Below are positions 33,510 through 44,507 of a stretch of DNA of 64,000 nucleotides, piece by piece. The notes under the pieces are model-generated. The model was not told the origin of the DNA. It did no database searches and saw only the letters and a program-made list of their open reading frames with translations. Position 1 is the first letter of the stretch. Each line of letters begins with the position of its first letter. The position numbers were made by a program, and so were the translations under genes. This DNA is from Ophiura sarsii (taxonomy: Eukaryota; Echinodermata; Ophiuroidea; Amphilepidida; Ophiuridae): contig CM069454.1 of assembly GCA_035610835.1 (NCBI GenBank), positions 66,053,613-66,117,612 on the forward strand, given 5' to 3'.

Positions 33510-33961
33510 TAAGGCGTTTATATTCATTAGTTCAATTGTCAGAAAGGTGGGCAAATATGTTGATACATTTTACCAAATTATTAAGTTAGGCAGGCAGAGT
33601 TAAACAACTAAAATGTCGAGTTATCTAGCTTCGATCAAAATTCAGAAACGTCGGTTTGACCGATTAATAATTTCGATCTCGAGATGGTCGAGGGTCGAGT
33701 AGCTTTTCCATGTAATAATGCAATATGATCAACTGCAAGACTTAAAGAGATCTTCATTATTAGTAGATGCCCCTAATTACACAATTGACTTATTTGTGTA
33801 CAATATGGTAATAATGTTTTCAACATCGCTTCTTATCTCTTTAGGTGTATTTGTCTCTGATCCTCATAACATGTCTTATTAGTGGGTTCTAATTAGTGTT
33901 ATGCTAAAATATCATTGGTAAGAGAACGTACCACATTTTTTTGAAGAAGAAAAAGTCAATA

Positions 33962-34034
33962 CGCCCAGTAAGGGACTCGAACCCTTGGCCCTCAGATTAA
34001 AAGTCTGATGCTCTACCAACTGAGCTAACCGGGC
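33962..34034 (-). tRNA. tRNA-Lys(TTT), intact
   Basis: Same 73-nt sequence as the copy at 29052 with all stems paired. A TTTTT terminator follows on the minus strand. Confidence 0.95.
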
Positions 34035-34422
34035 TTCACAACGCGTGTACAATTGGTTAGGATTTTAAATCTATTGCACAACTGGGTAAGATATGTTGTT
34101 ACGAAGCAGTTGCAATAGTTTTATTTAGAAGCATTATGCCACTATTGAAAAATGCTGAGTAGCATTTCATATCAAACTCATCTTTGCTTTCACATCTCAT
34201 TAATTGTATTCTATATGTACCGAGTAAGTCCTTTACAATGTACACATAAAAATATATCACTATAATTATGAATATAAATTATCAAATACTTCCATCGTGT
34301 ATGATGGAATAATCATACCAAGGAAAGCATATCACATTGTGTTCGATTTGATGAAAATAAGTGGCATAAGATTATACACCATTTTCTAATATGCAAACAT
34401 TTAAAAAAAAAATGAAACAGCA

Positions 34423-34487
34423 CGTTGTCAGCAGGATTTGAACCTGCGCGGGGAGACCCAATATATTTCTAGTCTATCGCCTTAACC
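34423..34487 (-). pseudogene. tRNA-Ser(AGA) truncated by a Penelope-like insertion
   Basis: The 3' part through the anticodon arm is present, but after cttaacc the D-arm and 5' acceptor strand are replaced by the inserted element. It also carries changes in the acceptor (acgttg) and T-loop (tttgaac). Confidence 0.85.
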
Positions 34488-35157
34488 ATGAAGTAGAATG
34501 TTTTTTGGCAAGACCAATATCAGATTTATTAAAAAACTTACGTTTTTTCCAAGCTGACAGTTTCGCTGGTCATCGACCAGCTTTCTCAAAGCTACTGATC
34601 CGGCTGTTGTTGATTTGCCGGGAAACTGGCCGGTCAGTTTCGTGACGCCCTTGGTGGTGGAGGGCGTAATCAGTAGATCGTACAAGTGACTGAGATTGTA
34701 GACCCCCTCGTCTCTGTTCATGATCTCTGTGCCTCGTCTCCTTATCCAGATGGATTCCCGTATCCAACGTGCCTTTTTATTCTCTTCTCTACCCAAAATT
34801 GAGGCCCCCTCCCAGTTAATAACATGATTTGCCCTGGCCACGTGATCTGTGATGGCTGATTTATTAAGTTCTGTTAGTGATTCTTTGCGTTTAGATCTGG
34901 TGAAACTTTATTGACCGGCTTTTTCTGCTTCGCGTTTGTGTTCACCGAGTCTGACGCCAAATCGCCTCTTTGTCTCGCCTACATAAGTCTTGTCACAGCT
35001 GGTACATGGTATTTCATAAATTACATTTACTTTCATGTCTTTCTCTTGTTTGTCTTTTGGATGCATAAGCATATTTCGGATGGTCGTGTTTCCCGGCAAA
35101 TCAACAACAGCCGATCAGTAGCTTTGAGAAAGCTGGTCGATGACCAGCGAAACTGTC
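34488..35157 (-). mobile_element. Penelope-like element fragment with GIY-YIG domain
   Basis: On the minus strand the reading frame gives VNVIYEIPCTSCDKTYVGET, then RRFGVRLGEHKREAEKAG, an in-frame stop near 34909, then NKSAITDHVARANHVINWEG and ARWIRESIWI. This is the GIY-YIG endonuclease at the C-terminus of Penelope-like retroelements. The block is bordered by an inverted repeat of about 67 bp (34556-34624 against 35090-35157) containing gctggtcatcgaccagc. The reverse transcriptase is absent. About 145 bp of the array unit, including half a tRNA-Ser, were lost at the insertion. Confidence 0.8.
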
Positions 35158-35566
35158 AGGCACAGTTAAACAACTATAATGTCGAGTTATCTAGATCCGA
35201 TCAAAATTCAGAAACGTTGGTTTGACCGATTAATAATTTCGATCTTGAGATGGTTGAGGGTCGAGTAGCGTTTCCATGGAATAATGCAATATGATCAACT
35301 GCAAGACTTAAAGAGATCTTCATTATTAGTAGATGCCCCTAATTACACAATTGACTTATTTCAGCAAAATATGGTAATAATGTTTTCAACATCGCTTCTT
35401 ATCTCTTTAGGTGTATTTGTCTCTGATCCTCATAATATGTCTTATTAGTGGTATCGCATATTTACACATTTGAGCTAGTTTAGCAAAACATTGGTAACCA
35501 CTTTGGGACAAAATATCATTGGTAAGAGAACGTACCACATTTTTTTGAAGAAGAAAAAAGTCAATA

Positions 35567-35639
35567 CGCCCAGTAAGGGACTCGAACCCTTGGCCCTCAG
35601 ATTAAAAGTCTGATGCTCTACCAACTGAGCTAACCGGGC
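35567..35639 (-). tRNA. tRNA-Lys(TTT), intact
   Basis: Same 73-nt sequence as at 29052 and 33962. A six-T terminator follows closely on the minus strand. Confidence 0.95.
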
Positions 35640-36287
35640 TTGACAATGTTTGAAAATTGGTTAGGATTTTAACTCTATTGCAAAACTGGGTAAGATATAT
35701 TGTTACGAAGTAGTTGCAATAGTTGCTTTATTTAGAAACATTATGACACTGTTTAAAACTGCTGAGTAGCATTTCATATCAAACTCATCTTTGCTTTCAC
35801 ATCCCATTAATTGTATTCTATGTACCGAGTAAGTCCTTTACAATGTGCGCATAAAAATATATCACAATATTTATGAATATAAATGATCAAATACTTCCAT
35901 CGTGTATGATGGAATAATCATATCAAGGAAAGCATATCACATTTTGTTCGATTCCATATTAATGTATGAACGATTAGAAATTCCGTACATGAAGATGTAA
36001 GAAATCCAATGGAAAAATTTGCAGTAAAGACACCTTAATGGAATAAAGACCATTCCACCCATTGATGAAAAAGGTAATTATGAATATAAATTATCAAATA
36101 CTTCCATCGTGTATAATGGAATAATCATATCGAGGAAAGCATATCACATTTTGTTCGATTCCATATATGAACGATTAACAATTCCGTACATGAAGATGTT
36201 AGAAATCAAATGAAAAAATACAGGTGGCATAAAATTATACACCATTTTCTAATAATATGCAAACGTTTAAAAAACCGAAACAGCACG

Positions 36288-36369
36288 TTGTCAGCAGGAT
36301 TCGAACCTGCGCGGGGAGACCCAATATATTTCTAGTCTATCGCCTTAACCGCTCGGCCATGACTACTCA
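36288..36369 (-). tRNA. tRNA-Ser(AGA), last array copy
   Basis: Full-length serine-type tRNA with 5' strand GTAGTCA. One acceptor pair fails because the 3' strand reads TGACAAC, and the anticodon stem keeps the G-A mismatch of copies 1 and 2. Anticodon AGA, long variable arm. Confidence 0.8.
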
Positions 36370-36830
36370 TTAAGGATATTTTATTCATTCGTTCAATTGT
36401 CAGAAAGGCGGGCAAATATGTTGGTGCATTTTACCAAATTATTAAGTTAGGCAGGCAGCGTTAAACAACTAAAATGTCGAGTCATCTAGCTTCGATCAAA
36501 ATTCAGAAACGTCGGTTTGACCGATTAATAATTTCGATCTCGAGTTATAGTCGAGGGTCGAATAGCTTTACAATGTAATATGCAGACTTAAGGAGATCTT
36601 CATTATTAGTAAATGCCCTTAATTACACATTTGACTTATTTGTGCAAAATATGGTAATAATATTTTCAACATCGCTTCTTATCTCTATAGGTGTATTTGT
36701 CTCTGATCCTCATAACATGTCTTATTGGTGGTTTCGCATATTTACACATTTGAGCTATTTTGAGAAAACATTGGTTTACCACCTTGACAATATTGTTGAA
36801 GTGTTGTCTGTTATTCTAAAACCTGTATCA

Positions 36831-38005
36831 GGTCACAGGTCACTAATAGGTATATCAAATGAGGTGGGATCGTTTCAAAAAACCCTTAAAATCGTGATAC
36901 GTGTCTCTATTTTAAATAGAAGTTGTCAAAAAAACATAACATTTTTGGTATCATATTAAAGACAATTTATCCAGCTACCGAATAAAAAAAGAATTAAAGC
37001 CACATGTTTAGCAACAGTGAAGTTATCAATCTAAACGTCGAGTGAGTCAAGGGTGGGAGCGGTGGATGAGGAGCCGGTGGATGAGGCGCCCATAGGTTTC
37101 TACACAAAATAGTGGAAAACTAGAACTTTTGAAATTGATGCCATTTTAAAATTATACATAGGAAAGTTTTCAAACTTCTCATATGTGTTAATAACATGTG
37201 CCTGCTACTATGAATAATAATATTGAATTGTTATCTAGACATTCTCTACTAGAATATGATGTTCAATTCAGGGAGTGTTTTAATGTAAAAAACACACAGT
37301 TTTATTCATTTTATTGATTAAACAATGGCCAAATCGCAGTCTCTCTATTTCATTTGTGTGACTCTTCGGTCCTTTTCTACCCTGGGTAGTAAAACATTTA
37401 ACTAAAAAAGCCAGAAGTGTTTCTTCACAGAATTGTTCATAGATTTATGAAAATTTTGCTATTTAGACCTATTTTGGACCACCCTGTATTTAAAATAAAA
37501 GGAACTTTAACGATATTCGTGTAGTTCATTTTGATAACTATTTTCTTTTAAATTAAATAGTCCATGCTAACTTAATTTCATAGAATATTATATACAAACC
37601 TTCATTTTATGCATTATTTCATCATAATTTTAGACACCCTGTACTTTTCCTGTGAACATTTTGGGCAAGTGATTCTTAGCAAATTTGGTAGCACCTTCTG
37701 CGGTTGGTCTGATTTTGGTGACTATCTTCAGCTAAACCCTAATTGTACAAACTATCAAAATATTTTGTGAGGAGCAAAAACGATCAACTTTTTTATGTTC
37801 CACCCTATACAAATTTTACACACCCTGTATAATTTGATTCTTTTTTGCAAAAATTAAAAATCTTGAATCATAAGCTTTTCAACGATATATAGTTTGTGGG
37901 TCATTAAGTATGTAAAACTTAAGTTTTGTCCCGTTTAATCAGATTTGGTGCATTCCTCAACATTATTAGAAGTGAAACATTTTTTTGGACCAGTTTGTGA
38001 CTTCT
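36831..38005. other. ~1.2-kb insertion between array and last tRNA, unassigned
   Basis: The spacer breaks after attctaaaacctgtatca and resumes near 38000 with the usual gaagaagaaaaaagtc. In between are several caccctgta or acaccctgt motifs in one orientation (37480, 37632, 37800, 37820), the terminal motif of the CAGGGTG MITEs, but I cannot pair them into elements. Confidence 0.5.
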
Positions 38006-38042
38006 GACCATCACATTTCTTTGAAGAAGAAAAAAGTCAATA

Positions 38043-38116
38043 CGCCCAATAAAGGGACTCGAACCCTTGGCCCTCAGATTTAATGTCTGATGCTCTACCA
38101 ACTGAGCTATTCGGGC
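38043..38116 (-). tRNA. Lys-type tRNA with anticodon TTA (suppressor-like or pseudogene)
   Basis: Clearly a copy of the tRNA-Lys unit but with loop CATTAAA instead of CTTTTAA, giving anticodon TTA, which would pair with stop codon UAA. Base 33 is A where U is almost universal. The acceptor changed on both strands (G6 to A6 with C67 to T67, a compensating pair) and one extra base lies between T-stem and acceptor. The anticodon, D and T stems are intact and a T-run follows. It is either a decaying copy or a drifting suppressor-type tRNA. Confidence 0.6.
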
Positions 38117-38164
38117 TTGACAATGTTTGAACAAAACAAAAAGAAAGAAAAAAAAGAAAGAAAA

Positions 38165-39010
38165 AAAGTTCATGATAACGGCTTCTAAAATGTTAATATT
38201 CAGATTCAACACAAAATTTCAAATGCAATAGACTTCCCCAATTTTTGACCCCTCCCAGGTAAAAAAGGTCAAATATTGATTAATATAACAAAGGAAATCA
38301 TAACATTTCTATTTTTATTAAACATTATGCAACATTTAGTTGTTTAACTAAGGGACGCACCATTTGATCCAGTGGGCGGGGATGGTGGGGAGGGGGGGGG
38401 GGGGGGGGGGGGTGATGGAAGTTCGCAAAATATAGGAAAACATTAAAAATGGAGAAAAAACCAAATGCTGCCTCTGGCGGCGAAAAAAAAAATGTCTCCA
38501 CCTTCGACGGCCCAAAACAAAAAAAATCTACCCGACCCAAACTTCCATGCCCCGGTATTTTTGTACACAAATCCACTTTTGCAACTAATATATAATCCTG
38601 GATTCTAAAGCATTAATACGAATAGTAGCACAAAATTCCGAAAAAATGAGTTTCTCTACTTTTTGACCCTTTTGAGGTCAAAAGGTCAAAATGTTGATCT
38701 ATTAAAACTAAAAACACCAATAATTTCAATAATTTATGAACAATTATGCGAAATCAAGTTGTTTAAATTCCCTTTAACAACCATTTTAGTTGTTTTTGTT
38801 CTTTTTCAGGAAGACCATTATGTAACCTTTAATTAGGTATCAAAATAGTATTTATAGCTTGTGAAATGTACATTAGCTTATTTATGATGCAAATACGATA
38901 TTGGGGTATTTCTGGTGATTTTTGGTATGAGACCGCGATTGCGGCTAGTAAGGTGTCGATATTCGGATCCATCACAAAATTTCAGACAAGACTAACCCCG
39001 TCAGATGCTT
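38165..39010. repeat. Diverged ~400-bp tandem repeat, about three units
   Basis: Blocks such as cacaaaatttc (near 38210, 38630 and 38975) and tttttgacc...aggtcaaaaggtcaa (38240, 38655) recur at roughly 400-bp spacing. A poly-G tract at 38391-38412 interrupts the first unit. Confidence 0.5.
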
Positions 39011-39746
39011 GACATCTGTCGGTCCATTTAAGGTCCCGTATCTGTCAGACTATAGTCGATTCGCCGACATTGGCCGATTTGGCCGATTTACCATTTTCAG
39101 TCAGACGTGCATGTACTACTGTGATGTAGTCACCACTATGTACCTAGTGACAGGGAACTTGCGGCTGGTATATCGGCATAACTTTGGCTGCAACAATTGC
39201 CCGCGTATTTTCGATAAAGAAATGTATTGTTATTCAGATAAATTGATAAAGGTATTCAGGTGGACTCATAGCCAGAAATACTTAAAGTAACGTTTATAAT
39301 CCGTATCTTGGTTGATATAACTGTTTTTCCATTTAATTAGGGCAAAAGGTTTTGTACCTATGTATATAGAAAAATGATTATTGAATTATTTTCGGGCTTT
39401 TTCTCGCAAATAAATATGTAGAACTGTTATTTTCATTTTAATGTTTCCTATATTCCACGCACATAATAAAAACGGGGAAAAAAAGAAGAAAAAAAGAATC
39501 CACTAAATTATGAATAGGTAAAATGACATACATAATATTTTTCTTTCGAAACCTGTATACGGTCGATGATGGTCGATTTGTTTTTATTGTGGTAACCGCT
39601 TCCAAAGGGATAACACATTTGAAGCTGCTGGGTTAAGTGTTTGGATGTCGTGATTGTAAAGCTATATGATCAGCCCTATTCATAAAGCCACACTATTATG
39701 AATAGCATTTGATTATGGAGCGCAAATAATGGTAGCGGTATGGTCT

Positions 39747-39864
39747 AGCAGTCCCAAGTATGCAAATGAGCTCACTGAATACAATGTCATGCTCTACCAC
39801 ACATCTACCCAGTACTCAACAACGGAATAAATCTCATTATCCTCATTTGCATACTTGGGACTTA
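39747..39864. repeat. Small inverted-repeat element
   Basis: gtcccaagtatgcaaatgag at the left and its complement near 39841-39861 form the arms of an element about 120 bp long. Confidence 0.65.
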
Positions 39865-40175
39865 TACACCAAACCCTTACCCAAATAATCATGATAATAA
39901 TATCTATAAAAGTACCGCTGTTTTATCATTGGTCAAAATGGGTTCCTCTAACGCACAATGGACGAGGTCCAAAATCGATACCGATGCGCCAAAGTTTATG
40001 AATCTACTATAGTTGTGTAGTTGTGGTCATTGAAACAATCATAACTTCAAAACTACCCACTCGATTTTTATGAATGATCAAACAGTAAATATATATCTGA
40101 TATTTTTCCAACCGTTTATTGATTTTTGGATTAGCCAACATCAAAGCATCTGGTCCGGGACCTTTTGCGTTAGGT

Positions 40176-40785
40176 GTACACCTAGCACATAAAGTCCCTG
40201 ACCAGGTGCTTTGAGGTTGATTTATTCAAAATATATGATCGGTACCAAAAATCTGAGATATACATTAAATGAGCAAATTTCTTCTCCGCAGTTCGATACC
40301 TCATTCAACAAAATCGAATGGATACTTTTAAAGTTATGTCGATTTCAATGACCGCGCATGCAACAGAAAAGTTGCACTAGGTATAGGAATCATTGATTTG
40401 TGTGTGATTACTGTCATAACTGTGTGCTATCTGAACGAGACAGATGAATGGATCTTTAGTGATAACCGCAATGTGCGGGACAAAGGGTGTATCTGGCTGT
40501 GAAGAATACAAGTTTAGCTGAAAAGCTGTGAGTTTTCAGTGACAGTGGTAAATCACACACAAATCAATGATTTCCTATACCTAGTGCAACTTTTCTGTTG
40601 CATGCGCGGTCATTGAAATCGACATAACTTTAAAAGTATCCATTCGATTTTGTTGAATGAGGTATCAAACTGCGGAGAAGAAATTTGCTCATTTAATGTA
40701 TATCTCAGATTGTTGGTACCGATCATATATTTTGAATTAGCCAACCTCAAAGCACCTGGTCAGGGACTTTATGTGCTAGGTGTAT
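40176..40785. mobile_element. 610-bp foldback element with ~240-bp arms
   Basis: Left arm 40176-40418 and right arm 40543-40785 are inverted copies (acacctagcacataaagtcc, gcaaatttcttctccgcagt, gcatgcaacagaaaagttgc and their complements) around a spacer of about 120 bp. A diverged direct copy of one arm lies immediately to the left (40013-40175), and another at 12105. Confidence 0.8.
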
Positions 40786-40789
40786 ATAA

Positions 40790-41640
40790 GTTATGGTAGG
40801 CAATCTTAATCCCCAAACGCAGGTTTCAGGGACATTTTTAGAGCATTACGATTCCTTCAAACGTCAGCATACAGTTTAGATGTCGATAATTATGTAGTAA
40901 TCGCGTAGGCCTATCATTTTACATATAGTATATTTAGAAAGTTTAATCATTATAAGAAATTACTAACTTGTTATATACGGCATATCAATGTCGTCACACA
41001 AGAACGATCGCTTATAACTCACACAATAGTTTGTGAACGGTCGGATAACTTTTAAAATCGAGATTCTATTAACCATCATTGAACTTCCCATTGAATTCCG
41101 TAAATAGCAGATAATGGCATATGTGGTAAATTTAACCCGCATTTACTAAAGTAGTTTCATAACTTCAAGTTCGTTACATCCGAACAGTGCTACGACCTGC
41201 CTATACTTGTCTATCTGGTGCTCGAAGGGGAAACTTAAAATCAGCAAATGATTGGTTTTTGGACATCGACACAAGTGATTACTTTGCAGAAATAGTGTGA
41301 GTAGGGTATTATTCTTTACTTATTTTTCGATATGGTGTTTGTTGGGAATCCCTTTACAAATAATATAAATGTTGACGAGAATTTTGCGTGCATTTCCTCA
41401 AACATAAAAGACGGGTAAGCTTTAGAATACCCTACCATTTGTAATCCTCACTGTGTAAGTGTATGGGTCGTTCTTTAAAAGCCCTCATTGAAGACATGCA
41501 GTGGTAGGGTATACTAAAGGAACTCCTAAAAGACAATGTAATGTATGTATCTCTTGAAATAGCAAACCGCGTAGGTTTTGTGTACGGGTAGGCGCAGGCC
41601 TATGTGTTTTTTGAGACCCAACGAATCGGAGTTGGATCTG
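40790..41640. other. No recognised feature
   Basis: Contains three scattered taccctac or gtagggta phrases (41305, 41430, 41505) and nothing else that I can assign. Confidence 0.4.
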
Positions 41641-41649
41641 TTCTTGATA

Positions 41650-41815
41650 ACACCAACAACAACAATAACACCAACAACAACAACGACAACGATAACTACA
41701 ACAACAACAACACCAACAACAACAACCACAACACCAACAAAGACGATGATAACGACAACAACAACAACAACAACCAGAACAAGAACAACGCGAACGATAT
41801 CAACAATATCAACGA
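41650..41815. repeat. AAC-rich microsatellite
   Basis: Imperfect (aac)n. Open frames with poly-N, poly-T or poly-V composition on both strands are artefacts. Confidence 0.9.
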
Positions 41816-42019
41816 CATGTATTTGATATGAAATGTAAACATGATGAAAATTATAAATGTAAACATGACGAAAAGCATATAAAAATATAAAAATGCTGAA
41901 AAGTATATGAAAATGTGCTAAACATGTATATGATATGCAATGAAAACATGCTGAAAAGCATATGAAAATGTGTTTATACATGTATCGATAAGGCAATATA
42001 AACATGATGAAACTATGTG

Positions 42020-42330
42020 ACAACGACGACAACGCCGACAACGCCGACAATGACGAAAACGACGACACCGACGACATCGACGACATCTACGACATCACCC
42101 CATCCTCTACCTTAAAATGCATATATCACGCATTTCATTTATTGCTGTATTTTGCATAGGCCTATTTGACGCATTTTAAGGCGTACGGAATAAATCGCAA
42201 TAACACTGACAAAGTAGTTTAAGAATGTAGGATATCCAATATTTATAGTTTAAGATTGTAGGATATCCACGACGACATCGACGACATCGACGACGACGAC
42301 GACGATAACGACATCGACGACAACAACGTC
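42020..42330. repeat. GAC-rich microsatellites split by a family A fragment
   Basis: (gac)n-type repeats at 42020-42096 and 42266-42330 flank a segment (42180-42265) with ggaataaatcgcaat and two taggatatcca phrases, an inverted family A fragment. Confidence 0.75.
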
Positions 42331-42336
42331 ATTACT

Positions 42337-42800
42337 GGGCATGTGTGGCACATCGGATAGAGCACTCGATTCATAATCAAAAGGTTGTGGGTTCTAGTCC
42401 CGCTGTGGTCAACATGTTGTGTTCTTGAGAAAGGCACTTTACCGCAATTACTTTTCTCCACCCAGGTGTACAATGGGTAGCTGTTTGGGGATAATAACAA
42501 TCTAAAGGTGCGTTCATACTCGCGTCGTTGCGCATCGGCCGACGTCGACGGATATCGGTGTGCGAGTTGAAGCAATGTCAACTTTTGTCCGTCGACGTCG
42601 ACCGATACGCAACGACGCGAGTATGAACGCACGCGAGTATGAACGCACATAGTGTCTTATAGGAATACGCGCCATTATCAGAATTTGTAAGATAGGCAGC
42701 AATAACCTAAGTGAAGCGAACTGATTCTGATGTATCCTATACTGAGCAGCGGAATAAATGTAAAGCGCTTTGAGCATACTTAATTTGATAAAGCGATATA
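42337..42800 (+). mobile_element. tRNA-derived SINE, interrupted by a MITE
   Basis: A tRNA-like head (A-box TGGCACATCGG, B-box GGTTCTAGTCC, loop with cgattcataatc) is followed by a conserved SINE-like core, gagaaaggcactttaccgc and ccacccaggtgtac, then after the 42509-42648 insertion a tail with taaagcgctttgagcat and gataaagcgatata, leading into an AAC microsatellite. Confidence 0.75.
42509..42648. mobile_element. Foldback MITE (family F), copy 2, nested in the SINE
   Basis: Arms gtgcgttcatactcgcgtcg and complement; the last 16 bp (gcgagtatgaacgcac) are duplicated at the right edge. Sequence matches 1936-2064 through the centre. Confidence 0.8.
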
Positions 42801-42814
42801 TAAAATCTAAAATC

Positions 42815-43375
42815 ATTTATAACGACAACGACAACAACAACGACAACAACAATAACAACAACAACCACAACGATAACGATAACGACAACGATAACAACAA
42901 CAACGATAACAAATACAACAACAACGATATCAAATACAACAACAACGATATCAAATACAACAACAACGATATCAAATACAACAACAACGATATCAAATAC
43001 AACAACAACGATATCAAATACAACAACAACGATATCAAATACAACAACAACGATATCAAATACAACAACAACGATATCAAATACAACAACAACGATATCA
43101 AATACAACAACAACGATATCAAATACAACAACAACGATATCAAATACAACAACAACGATATCAAATACAACAACAACGATATCAAATACAACAACAACGA
43201 TATCAAATACAACAACAACGATATCAAATACAACAACAACGATATCAAATACAACAACAACGATATCAAATACAACAACAACGATATCAAATACAACAAC
43301 AACGATAACAAATACAACAACAACGATAAAGATAACGACAACAACAACAACAACAACAACAAATAAACAACAACA
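42815..43375. repeat. 18-bp minisatellite in AAC-rich sequence
   Basis: More than twenty nearly identical copies of aacaacgatatcaaatac (about 42905-43320), bordered by (aac)n and (gataac)n. Long open frames in three frames on both strands reflect the 18-bp period, a multiple of three without stops, and are not credible proteins. Confidence 0.95.
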
Positions 43376-43545
43376 GCAACAACAAAACCCCCAAATAAAC
43401 AAGCCTTTAGTAAACCTAAAATATGCTAAGTTATCAGTTTCTGGTCTGTATTTTGCTTTGAATATTCAAGATAGAGCTCCAGGTAACATGTTTAGAAGAT
43501 GATCTCTGAAACTTATATATTATATACACTAACATATCCTAAATA

Positions 43546-44507
43546 TCAGTCAATAAAACAAGCAATGACCAGGTAATAAATGGACTGATAACTCTAAGAG
43601 TATAACTCCTACATAAAAATATTAAATTATAAAGTTTTTAAGATATTTCTCTTCTTTAATTTGAGCTATTGCGCGCTAAGAATGGCTGCTTATTGAGGAA
43701 GTTACAATCCCAAATGTAATATCAAGCACGATTTTCATTTGCTTTTCTACACGCGGACTCGACGGGCAAATAATTGATTACTGGTGTGATAGTGGTAGTG
43801 CTTATTCACCGGTCGATGCCCAGGTTGTTGGATACAGGCTGTAACAAAAAAAAGTTATACAGTTTTGAAAAAAATATTAAAAATATCTGCCGTGAAATTT
43901 CTGTTTCGAGTTTTGATGGTATGCGAGGGGAATTTTCTTAGCTTTCGAATAAGCTTTGTTTCATGACAATCGATGGTCGGTAAGCAGAGATATGATCAAT
44001 TGTCTAAAGTAGTCATGAAATCGCCTGGGCCACTTTGGTTTAATCAATGGTAAAACCACTGGGATGAATATGCATGGAATCGAACCAGGAACATAGCAGT
44101 AGAGCGCTCTTGTTAGACAACAATGGTTCGTTTCAAGTGGTTAAAAGTATTACAAAGAAGGTTAGGTCTTTACAAATATCATTTATTTATTTTATGAATT
44201 TATTTATTCAAATAAAATAAAACTATTTGAAAAAGAATTATATATATTGTTCTCTTTAATGTTCCTTGCATGATACCCTAACCATTTAATTTATACAAGA
44301 AAAAATGTGAATATGAAAATCAGACATGACCTTGCATTCGTGATTATAACTTCCTCAATAATCAATCATTCATAGCGTACATTATCACAAATTAAAGAGG
44401 GGACATTTCTTAACAACTTTATAATTTAATATGTCTATGTAAGAGTTATACTTTTAGAGTTATCAGCACATATATTACCTGGTCAGTTACTTGTTGTGTT
44501 GGCTGTA
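43546..44507. mobile_element. Foldback element (family I), copy 1
   Basis: Inverted arms of up to about 200 bp include gaccaggtaata, ctgataactctaa and ataactcctacataaa at the left with complements at 44380-44490. The same ends occur at 51255 and 52764. A family G repeat (44005-44125) lies inside. Confidence 0.7.
44005..44125. repeat. Dispersed repeat (family G), copy 2
   Basis: Matches 15708-15850 over aagtagtcatgaaatcgcct, ccactgggatgaatatg and atggaatcgaaccagg. The minus strand has a B-box-like GGTTCGATTCC and gagcgctctactgct, suggesting a tRNA-derived origin. Confidence 0.5.

Larger units (their letters stand above)
27410..36830 (-). repeat. Tandem array of tRNA-Ser/tRNA-Lys units
   Basis: Degenerate units of about 1.1 to 1.9 kb, all in the same orientation. 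Each normally holds, left to right, a tccatcgtgtatgatgga hairpin block, a tRNA-Ser(AGA), a spacer with cggtttgaccgattaataat and a tRNA-Lys(TTT), each tRNA on the minus strand. Unit order is Ser-Lys-(Ser lost)-Lys-Ser-Lys-Ser(cut)-Lys-Ser-Lys-Ser(cut)-Lys-Ser, and an outlying Lys-type copy lies at 38043. Insertions at 30607, 33370 and 34488 interrupt it. Confidence 0.9.

Noticed and set aside
34556..34624. Hammerhead ribozyme in the Penelope-like flank (GATGA...CGAAAC on the minus strand)
   Set aside because: Hammerheads do occur in such elements, but the CTGATGA core is missing a base and the stems did not fit, so the match is not supported.
42905..43320. CRISPR-like array
   Set aside because: The 18-bp units are contiguous without spacers and the DNA is eukaryotic; it is a minisatellite.
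42737..43402. Long open frames (221, 198 and 181 codons) on both strands
   Set aside because: They are reading frames of the 18-bp and AAC repeats, with poly-V, poly-N or poly-L composition and no non-repetitive core.
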